A stretch of DNA of 39,735 nt from a virus: positions 1 to 39,735 of the IMG/VR virus record IMGVR_UViG_3300034072_000840, one strand, 5' to 3'. Made by a program: the position numbers and the translations under genes. Under the pieces are notes generated by a model. The model was not told the origin of the DNA, did not search any database, and saw nothing but the letters and a program-made list of their open reading frames with translations. Of the stretch, positions 16,192 through 22,039 are shown piece after piece; positions within the stretch are counted from its first letter, which is position 1; each line of letters starts with the position of its first letter.

Positions 16192-16673
16192 TAGTAAATC
16201 AGCCTTGCTGCTGTGAAGAATTCCAGCTTGGGAATGATCTTCAGATATTGGCGGTATGCCCTGCTTCCTGGTTCGATATTCCAGGCTTCAGGGCGAGTTC
16301 TTGGCAGCTTGATCCAGTCGTAATCAGCACATTGGATCAGGCATTCTGGCAGGGCGTCTCTCAGGTCTTGAGTGGTCTGACTATTCTGAACCAGGGGTAG
16401 GAGACCCTGCTTGATCAGTTGAATGTCATCAGACACCTGCTTGTGGCTGAGCCTGAGGGCCTCACCTTCTTCTTCTAGTGAGGGGTCCAAGGCAGGCCAG
16501 AGACTTCCTTTGGGCGCTTGAGAATGCTTAAGCAGATATCCTCTGTGCAGCACTCCCAGAGCGGTGTTGTTGGCAGTCTTTTGGTTGAGGATAACCAAAC
16601 GATCTATCGCGGCTTGAATCCTTCGAGCTTCGCCCCGGGAGATGGATTCGAGCATGGCATCGAGAAGAACCAT
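16191..16673 (-). CDS. Hypothetical protein, 160 aa
   Basis: MVLLDAMLESISRGEARRIQ at the start, largely helical, with a hydrophobic Trp/Tyr-rich C-terminal part (RAYRQYLKIIPKLEFFTAAR). No family recognised. It lies between the helicase and polymerase genes, overlapping the polymerase start, the position of N4 gp38; conserved location suggests a replication accessory role, unproven. Confidence 0.75.
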   Translation of the reverse strand: MVLLDAMLESISRGEARRIQAAIDRLVILNQKTANNTALGVLHRGYLLKHSQAPKGSLWPALDPSLEEEGEALRLSHKQVSDDIQLIKQGLLPLVQNSQTTQDLRDALPECLIQCADYDWIKLPRTRPEAWNIEPGSRAYRQYLKIIPKLEFFTAARLIY

Positions 16674-16682
16674 GACGGTCTC

Positions 16683-17978
16683 CTAAAAGTGAAGACCTCC
16701 GTATTTGTCAGCGAGATTCCCGTAGAGGAATATCCGATGCCTTGGCCGACTGAGAGCCACGTAAAGCATACGGGCTACCATGTTCGGATTGGGGCATGTG
16801 CTGATGTTTCCGAGATCCACGAACACGGAATCGTAGGTAGAACCTTGCGACTTGTGGACGGTGCTGGAATCTAGTGGACGGAGATCGGGGAATGTCCCCT
16901 TGAGGTTGAAATATTCGGGCCACTGCTTCCTTCGCTGGTAATACTTGACCAGCTTGTTGAAGTGATCCCGGTCGACAGGGATAGGAACTTTCTCGACGTA
17001 ACCACCACTGCTCATACCGAGTGTGGCATAAACAACTTCGAGTTTGGTTCCTGCCGTATCGACTTCGATGAAGGTTGACCTGTGCGCCAGCTCAATGACC
17101 TCGAGCTCTTGCTCGATCGAGATTCGCTTCTTGCCGATGTTGACCATGGAGTTGCTGACTAGGAGCTCACCGACGGTGTATTCATCGGGCAGGTGACGCA
17201 GGCTTCGAATGTGATCGTTGAACTGGTTCACCCGGGCGTTGGTATATGAAAGGATCTTGGACGCCTTGGTTTGCTGAGCAAAGGTCTGATCAATCATGCT
17301 CTGCATCTGATCATCGTCGAGCCAGTCGATGACACCAGGCTTGATCTCGATCGGATAGAATTCGTTGTTCTCAACCTGATACCGGAGCTGTTCGTGCAGA
17401 GCCTTGAACTCAGGAACACTGGTTCGCATCTGTTCGGTCAGCTCATAAGTGCGGATATTGAGCTTATCGACTGGACAGATAGCTTCGGTGACCGGGCTGA
17501 GCTGGCAATGATCTCCGACGTAGATAATCTTGCAGTCGATGGCAGCATCACGGACAGCATTGAGCATGCCGGTATCCATCATGGTGTACTCGTCGACGAA
17601 GATGATCTTCTTCTCGTGAGGCTTCCAGTCGTTGCGACGGGTAAGCTTGGTTTCGCCCGTGCTGTAATCTTCTGTGACCTTGAGGCACAGCAGGGAAGCC
17701 AGAGTCGAGGTCGGACGTTGGGTGGCAATAGCCAGTACCTCGGCTGCCTTGTTGGTCGTGGCGGTCATGTGAACGCCATCGTACTTGGGCTCGATGCCCA
17801 TGATTCCGCAGAGCTCGAAGTACCGCGGCATGATGCTGTCGATCATGTTGCTCATGAGGTGGGTCTTACCGGTGCCGCCGGGACCCGAGACTTTCATCTC
17901 TCTCTCATTGTCAGCCAGTAGGAATTCCAGAAACCCTTCAGCCGCAGCGGATTGTCCCTGGTTCAGGGTTGATGTCAT
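16683..17978 (-). CDS. SF1 DNA helicase, RecD/Dda-like, N4 gp37 type
   Basis: 431 residues. Walker A SGPGGTGKTHL (residues 31-41), motif II IIFVDEYTMMD near 120, motif III VGDHCQLSP near 155, and C-terminal UvrD_C_2-type motifs VHKSQGSTYDSVFVDL and RMLYVALSRPRHRIFLYG. This is a 5'-3' helicase of the RecD/Dda group that would unwind the phage fork. The ATG is preceded by GAGGAAATCTAA, the same leader as the gene starting at 19436. Confidence 0.88.
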   Translation of the reverse strand: MTSTLNQGQSAAAEGFLEFLLADNEREMKVSGPGGTGKTHLMSNMIDSIMPRYFELCGIMGIEPKYDGVHMTATTNKAAEVLAIATQRPTSTLASLLCLKVTEDYSTGETKLTRRNDWKPHEKKIIFVDEYTMMDTGMLNAVRDAAIDCKIIYVGDHCQLSPVTEAICPVDKLNIRTYELTEQMRTSVPEFKALHEQLRYQVENNEFYPIEIKPGVIDWLDDDQMQSMIDQTFAQQTKASKILSYTNARVNQFNDHIRSLRHLPDEYTVGELLVSNSMVNIGKKRISIEQELEVIELAHRSTFIEVDTAGTKLEVVYATLGMSSGGYVEKVPIPVDRDHFNKLVKYYQRRKQWPEYFNLKGTFPDLRPLDSSTVHKSQGSTYDSVFVDLGNISTCPNPNMVARMLYVALSRPRHRIFLYGNLADKYGGLHF

Positions 17979-18002
17979 TTAGATTTCCTCGGGGATGGTT
18001 GT

Positions 18003-18042
18003 GGGAGCCAGGGAAAGAAGAGGAACTTTCCCCGGCTCGACC
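18003..18042 (-). promoter_or_regulatory. Hairpin in the helicase leader
   Basis: Inverted repeat gagcc-a-gggaaag / ctttccc-c-ggctc (12 bp with one internal mismatch, 8-nt loop) in the gap between the MazG-like gene and the helicase start. It contains a version of the recurring intergenic motif (gccagggaaagaag). No T-run follows on the minus strand; a processing or attenuation signal is possible. Confidence 0.55.
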
Positions 18043-18044
18043 AC

Positions 18045-18494
18045 TCAAACGAACGGTGTCAGGTCAGGTGGGCTGTAATTTTTTCCTTTAGAAATCTTGC
18101 CGTTCGGAAGCAGGACGGGCTTGCCGTCTTCGAACTTGGAATAGTTGGAGCGATTGACCTCGGCCAGACCACCGGGAGCATCCATACCAGCAAGGACAGC
18201 AGTGCCGGTAGCTGTCACGAGCTGATCACAGATGGCATCGAAGAACTGGTGACGATCATCCTCATGCAGGATGAGGAACGGCTCAGCTCCCTTGTTCTTG
18301 AAGTGATTGGCGAGATTGGTGATTGCCGATCGAGCAGCTTCCTTGAGACGATCGCCGGTGTAATTGATGGGCGTGAGCTCATCGATCATTTCACCAACTT
18401 CTTCGAAGTGTACACCCATCTGGACGTAGAAGTTGGCCAGGGTAGGCTCAGGCTTGGCAGCCTTGAACCAGTTGGCGGTGTCTTCAAGCGGCAA
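18045..18494 (-). CDS. MazG-like nucleotide pyrophosphohydrolase
   Basis: 149 residues. FEEVGEMIDEL near residue 30 is the EExxE metal-binding helix; FDAICDQLVTATGTAVLAGM near 105 gives the second acidic helix; EVNRSNYSKFEDGKP and ISKGKNYSPPDL near the end are typical of phage proteins of the phosphoribosyl-ATP-pyrophosphohydrolase/MazG superfamily. Likely hydrolyses nucleotides (house-cleaning or (p)ppGpp/dNTP pool control). It overlaps the upstream HTH gene by 11 nt. Confidence 0.78.
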   Translation of the reverse strand: MPLEDTANWFKAAKPEPTLANFYVQMGVHFEEVGEMIDELTPINYTGDRLKEAARSAITNLANHFKNKGAEPFLILHEDDRHQFFDAICDQLVTATGTAVLAGMDAPGGLAEVNRSNYSKFEDGKPVLLPNGKISKGKNYSPPDLTPFV

Positions 18495-18804
18495 GGGACT
18501 TCTCCTGTTCAGCGAGGTATCGCTCCATCAAGAGATTCTTGATGTAGGTTTTGATGGGAGTGTGGGCACCTAGCTGGGATTCCAACCAGGTCTTTTGGTC
18601 TTGGCTCATGGACAGATAGATATCTTCCATAAAAGCCCGCCGAGTGTCAGCAGGTTGAACACCAAGGGCATGAAGCCTCTGGGTAACCGTAGAAGTGTGG
18701 CAGCCAAGTGTCTCAGCGATGGTGGCGAGTGACAGTCCGACGCTGTTCAAACGAACCAAGTCGGAATCTGTCACCCTTCTGTTTGAACGGTAAACGTCAG
18801 TCAT
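18484..18804 (-). CDS. Small helix-turn-helix protein
   Basis: 106 residues from ATG 18804 (MTDVYRSNRRVTDSDLVRLN). A clear HTH follows: GLSLATIAETLGCHTSTVTQ, then RLHALGV. The C-terminal half is helical and charged. Probably a DNA-binding regulator. Nested inverted repeats just upstream (18815-18854) could be its operator. A TTG at 18822 would lengthen it by six residues but lies inside that repeat. Confidence 0.75.
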   Translation of the reverse strand: MTDVYRSNRRVTDSDLVRLNSVGLSLATIAETLGCHTSTVTQRLHALGVQPADTRRAFMEDIYLSMSQDQKTWLESQLGAHTPIKTYIKNLLMERYLAEQEKSLAA

Positions 18805-18814
18805 GCGATAAACC

Positions 18815-18854
18815 CTGTGCAATTATCAACTCTGTCTTAGTTGAGTTTGCACAG
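18815..18854. promoter_or_regulatory. Nested inverted repeats upstream of HTH gene (operator-like)
   Basis: Outer arms ctgtgcaa (18815-18822) and ttgcacag (18847-18854), inner arms tcaact (18826-18831) and agttga (18839-18844), 7-nt centre. It sits directly before the start of the HTH gene, as an autoregulatory operator or an RNA hairpin would. Confidence 0.6.
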
Positions 18855-18875
18855 AATGCCTAGAGTTTTGAAGAT

Positions 18876-19436
18876 TCACCCGGCAAAGTTATCGATGACC
18901 CGACGAATCACATGAACTGATACCCCGAGCTGGCGAGCAATCTCGGCCTTGGAGTGACCCAGACCACGGAGTCTTGCGACTTCGAGATCACGGCTCTTAC
19001 GGATCTTGTCAGCATCTGAGATAGTCTCTGCAAAGCTGCTGGCCTTGTCTGCGTGCAGCATCTTGGACAGGCTCTGGGCCTTGCGGGAGACCTTCACCTT
19101 GGGCTCCTCACCGATGATGTCGAGCATCATGCGGACTTCGGCTTGGGATACACCAAGCACCTCCCAGCTGACCTTGTGCTTCTTCTTGAGGGCACGAAGA
19201 TCATAGGCAGCAGCTCGGCGGATATCGCCAGGAGTTTCAAGACCCATCAGATCATTGCAGATCTCTCGGGCTTGCTCCTTGCGAGTAGGAACGATGTAAG
19301 GGTTCAGCACAGGCTTGGTTTCCCCAGCTGGTTCGACAGGAGCTGCTTCGAGCTCTGGCTCAATGGTTGGTTGTGGGGCTGGTAGGCGCCTTGCGAACAG
19401 GCGCATGAAATTGGGTAGTCTGTGTCGGAATCGCAT
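18876..19436 (-). CDS. DNA-binding protein with C-terminal HTH
   Basis: 186 residues. N-terminal basic/proline-rich segment (MRFRHRLPNFMRLFARRLPA), a central helical part (YDLRALKKKHKVSWEVLGVS), and a C-terminal HTH (GHSKAEIARQLGVSVHVIRR). Likely a regulator or replication accessory protein; no specific family. The ATG has GAAGGAAATCTAA in front. Confidence 0.7.
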   Translation of the reverse strand: MRFRHRLPNFMRLFARRLPAPQPTIEPELEAAPVEPAGETKPVLNPYIVPTRKEQAREICNDLMGLETPGDIRRAAAYDLRALKKKHKVSWEVLGVSQAEVRMMLDIIGEEPKVKVSRKAQSLSKMLHADKASSFAETISDADKIRKSRDLEVARLRGLGHSKAEIARQLGVSVHVIRRVIDNFAG

Positions 19437-19450
19437 TTAGATTTCCTTCA

Positions 19451-19520
19451 GCAAGACCGCAGCACAGAGCCCAAGGAAAACCGCAGGTTTTCCTGACAGG
19501 CTCGAGTGTGCGTAGGTCTT
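19451..19520 (-). promoter_or_regulatory. Multi-part hairpin in the leader of the gene at 19436
   Basis: Central 9-bp perfect stem aggaaaacc / ggttttcct with a 3-nt loop (19474-19494), flanked by gagcc / ggctc and by gcaagacc / ggtcttgc further out. It fills the 88-nt gap and contains the recurring motif (gcccaaggaaaacc). N4 virion RNA polymerase promoters are small hairpins with 3-nt loops; whether this is one, or an RNA structure, cannot be told from sequence. Confidence 0.6.
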
Positions 19521-19524
19521 GCGG

Positions 19525-19785
19525 TTATGCTGCCTTGAGCGTGGTAACAGGAACCATGGAAGGATCTTCGATGGTCACCTTGAATGTGCGGCCGTCGGCA
19601 AAGATGATGTCGCGTTCTATGGCACGAACACACTTGTCTTCGATAAGGTCGGCAGCCAGACCGAGCATGACCTGATCGGTCACCTCAGCGACCTTGCGGA
19701 AACGCTGGCCAGGCTTCTTGATAACGATCCAGAACGTACCGTCCTTGGGGTCGATCTGGACGGTGAACTGCTTGCTGGGATTCAT
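19525..19785 (-). CDS. Hypothetical protein, 86 aa
   Basis: MNPSKQFTVQIDPKDGTFWI at the start, beta-rich, with VMLGLAADLIEDKCVRAIER in the middle and a short GRTFKVTIED strand pair. No family recognised. A GGGAG-type Shine-Dalgarno precedes the ATG (AAATCCTCCC). Confidence 0.65.
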   Translation of the reverse strand: MNPSKQFTVQIDPKDGTFWIVIKKPGQRFRKVAEVTDQVMLGLAADLIEDKCVRAIERDIIFADGRTFKVTIEDPSMVPVTTLKAA

Positions 19786-19840
19786 GGGAGGATTTCTCTC
19801 TAATGGTCAGGAACGAAGCCAAGAAAAAGCTTAGCTTTCC

Positions 19841-20176
19841 TCAGATGCCTCGGACGTTCTGGAGATGATCGTGTTGCTGCCTGAAGCAACGATAGGACCC
19901 GTTCCAGCGATGCCGACCCACGATCCGGTAGATCTGTGAGGTAGGGTCTTGAGATTTTTTGCGACCATCAAGGCGAATGTCGAAACCACATTCGTACTCA
20001 AGGCGTTGCATGTACTTCAGGAGTGTCTGTTGGTCTGGGATAAGCCGCTGTTGAATGGCAACCGAGGCTGATAATCCACGGGGAGCCAGTGCCAGGAGAA
20101 TCAATCTTCTTGCCCTGGTTCCCTTAGGTGGACTGACGAAACCATACCTCACGATATAGTGCCGACGGTCTCTCAT
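19841..20176 (-). CDS. Hypothetical winged-helix-like protein, 111 aa
   Basis: Basic protein; RARRLILLALAPRGLSASVA and QQTLLKYMQRLEYECGF look like the helices of a winged HTH, followed by RLDGRKKSQDPTSQIYRIVG as the wing. The call rests on pattern only. ATG overlaps the ThyX stop (ATGA-type overlap near 20173). Confidence 0.6.
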   Translation of the reverse strand: MRDRRHYIVRYGFVSPPKGTRARRLILLALAPRGLSASVAIQQRLIPDQQTLLKYMQRLEYECGFDIRLDGRKKSQDPTSQIYRIVGRHRWNGSYRCFRQQHDHLQNVRGI

Positions 20177-21060
20177 CCCGGGATGAACTCATTGGGCAAC
20201 TGCTTACGGAGCTGTCGCCAGCCTACGAAATTGCCGTGCTCCTTGGCATTGGCCCACTTACCCCCCAGACCACCAAACATGGTGTTAGGCTCATCAGGTG
20301 TCGCCTGATGTTCCGCTGGTGATGCGTGAAGGGGCTGGCTGACGACGAGCTTCTCGTAGAGAGCAATGTCTTCCTCGACAGTGGTCTGCCGGCCATCATG
20401 GGTCAGATAGCTGACACGAGCACAACGAGCGACGGAGACTTTCTTCATTACCTCCAGCCAGCTACCATCAACTGTGTTGCCGTGATTTAGTCCAACTTCG
20501 TGATCATCATAATTAATGTAGGGTAAGTGCCAATCACCTGCTTGTAACAGCTCTGGGTCACTCTGAGCCAAGGCAGCCATCATGGCTTCGGCGAGTGCCT
20601 TGATCTCAGGCTGAGCATCAGCGTGAGCACGAAGAGCGAAGAAATTCGCCCATTCGGTTCCGGAACACACGACATTGATGTGTGCCCACGGCTCAAGAAT
20701 GCGATTGGCAATCTGCTTGTGCAAGCCATTGCTGACCAACCATTCAGCCTTACTGATCATCTGTTCCATGGCGTCGAGCCAGATGGACTGGCAGACGCCG
20801 ATGGCTTCTGGATCAAGCTCTGCTCCGGCCTGCATACCAGGCTTATTGGAGCCCCAGTAAACTGGCATTGCCGGATCACGGCGAATATCTTCGATCATCC
20901 GTCCCACCGGTATTGCACGGGAGCTGGAAGCGTTTCGGCTGAAGACCCTATGGGTCATAAATTCCGAATGCACCATACGAGGATAGCGCAATTGAAATGT
21001 GGTGAGGCGCTTTCCCTCAGGGGAAACGCTGTCTGCGATCACGATTGCTGAAATTGTCAT
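20173..21060 (-). CDS. thyX: Flavin-dependent thymidylate synthase (ThyX)
   Basis: 295 residues from ATG 21060 (MTISAIVIADSVSPEGKRLT). The ThyX signature appears as THRVFSRNASSSRAIP at residues 36-51, matching the S-x-N-x-x-S-x-R part of the RHR(x7)S-type motif. Later segments (CSGTEWANFFALRAHADAQP, WHLPYI, VARCARVSYL) match the family, which makes dTMP from dUMP with FAD and methylene-tetrahydrofolate. Several N4-like phages carry this gene. An in-frame extension to 21150 is unlikely because it crosses the hairpins at 21070-21158. Confidence 0.85.
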   Translation of the reverse strand: MTISAIVIADSVSPEGKRLTTFQLRYPRMVHSEFMTHRVFSRNASSSRAIPVGRMIEDIRRDPAMPVYWGSNKPGMQAGAELDPEAIGVCQSIWLDAMEQMISKAEWLVSNGLHKQIANRILEPWAHINVVCSGTEWANFFALRAHADAQPEIKALAEAMMAALAQSDPELLQAGDWHLPYINYDDHEVGLNHGNTVDGSWLEVMKKVSVARCARVSYLTHDGRQTTVEEDIALYEKLVVSQPLHASPAEHQATPDEPNTMFGGLGGKWANAKEHGNFVGWRQLRKQLPNEFIPG

Positions 21061-21173
21061 GTCTGTTCCATACGAAGAGACCGGAGAGTTCCCTCCCCGG
21101 TCTGATATTTTCAAACAAATGTCTAGTCTGTTTGAGGTGAGCGCCCACAATCTTTGAGATTGTCAGGCTTGAG
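21061..21173 (-). promoter_or_regulatory. Intergenic leader with three hairpins before thyX
   Basis: Three separate inverted repeats: agaccgg / ccggtct (about 21078-21104, with inner gag/ctc), tcaaaca / tgtttga (about 21112-21136), and acaatct / agattgt with a 3-nt loop (about 21148-21165). No gene fits. Likely regulatory RNA structures or promoter hairpins. Confidence 0.5.
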
Positions 21174-21470
21174 CTACCACTTATATCCCGGACACTCGAA
21201 CTCTGTCTCGCTGTATGGGCGATCACAGAGCACTCTGCCGACATAGTTCACCGTGGCAAAGCCTGGTACGATGTAGAGCTTTCCTTCACAGTCCACGACT
21301 GTCCAGACATAGCGAGGATCAACGTCTGAACCGATCGTGCCGTGATCACGGATGATGGACCCGTCGGGTGCGGAGATAGGCTTGTAGCGTCTCTCGAAGA
21401 CAAAATAGCCGCCGGCTCTGGACCGCTTGCGAATGCGGATAGGCGCCTTGATGACCTTAGGCTGCTGCAT
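21174..21470 (-). CDS. Hypothetical protein, 98 aa
   Basis: Basic N-terminus MQQPKVIKAPIRIRKRSRAG, then a beta-rich part ending YSETEFECPGYKW. No family recognised. The ATG overlaps the end of the glutaredoxin gene, so the two are co-translated. Confidence 0.65.
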   Translation of the reverse strand: MQQPKVIKAPIRIRKRSRAGGYFVFERRYKPISAPDGSIIRDHGTIGSDVDPRYVWTVVDCEGKLYIVPGFATVNYVGRVLCDRPYSETEFECPGYKW

Positions 21471-21681
21471 TGCTCAGATCCTGATTCAGTTCATCAAAGC
21501 CACCGACCATCTTGAGAACCAAGGGAAGCGTCTGGCGTCCGATCGATGCAGGCAGAGCACCGAGCTCAGGCACATTCATGATGTTGTGCTCGGCATAAGT
21601 CAGTCCCTTCTGGTTCAGAAGTTCCTTGGCCTTGTCGCAATAAGGACAGTTGTCCATGGTAACGATGATGTAGTCTTTCAC
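21457..21681 (-). CDS. Glutaredoxin-like protein
   Basis: 74 residues from GTG 21681, with CGGAG 8 nt upstream. VKDYIIVTMDNCPYCDKAKE carries the CPYC redox motif at residues 12-15; TLPLVLKMVGGFDEL holds the cis-Pro and glutathione-binding part. Glutaredoxins of this size reduce ribonucleotide reductase or other disulfides in the cytoplasm. Grouping with thyX fits nucleotide metabolism. Confidence 0.88.
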   Translation of the reverse strand: MKDYIIVTMDNCPYCDKAKELLNQKGLTYAEHNIMNVPELGALPASIGRQTLPLVLKMVGGFDELNQDLSNAAA

Positions 21682-21734
21682 TCGTGAACTCCGTGATAAG
21701 TCTGTGTGGAGAGATTTAAGCTTTATATGTAGGA

Positions 21735-21764
21735 AGTCTCCAAACTTCTGGAGATTCCCCCATG
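21735..21764 (+). promoter_or_regulatory. Hairpin covering the ribosome-binding site of the plus-strand unit
   Basis: agtctcca / tggagatt (8 bp with one wobble, 6-nt loop aacttc) directly before ATG 21762. The 3' arm contains the GGAG Shine-Dalgarno, 8 nt from the ATG, so folding would hide it. An AT-rich stretch (atttaagctttatatg) upstream could hold a promoter. Confidence 0.6.
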
Positions 21765-22034
21765 TCAAGTGCAAAAGTCAGGGTAGCTGTTCCAGCTGTT
21801 TGGACTGATATCTCAGGTGCGGCTGCCAATGTGGCCGGTATGTCGTGGTATAACGACCCACGTTTCAGCTTTGGTCCAGTTGCTTTGGCATTTCAAGCCA
21901 CCAGTCCTGTCTATGGTGATCCTTTTGTCACGCTTCAGCGTGGGGATTCCTGGTATGACAAGGCTGGGTCAGCAAAGATCTGGGCGATGAAGCTCAGCGA
22001 TCAGCCTGTTCTTCTCACTGGCATGGCGGACTGA
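21762..22034 (+). CDS. Hypothetical small protein next to tail spike
   Basis: 90 residues, MSSAKVRVAVPAVWTDISGA at the start, rich in small and aromatic residues and beta-prone (FSFGPVALAFQATSPVY, FVTLQRGDSWYDK). No family recognised. Same strand and 5 nt ahead of the tail spike gene, opposite to the replication genes, so probably a late structural or tail-associated protein. Confidence 0.7.
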   Translation: MSSAKVRVAVPAVWTDISGAAANVAGMSWYNDPRFSFGPVALAFQATSPVYGDPFVTLQRGDSWYDKAGSAKIWAMKLSDQPVLLTGMAD

Positions 22035-22039
22035 ACCAA

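Noticed and set aside
20173-21150. Longer ThyX starting at 21150
   Set aside because: The extra 30 residues run through the hairpins upstream and lack similarity to the family N-terminus, which starts at ATG 21060.
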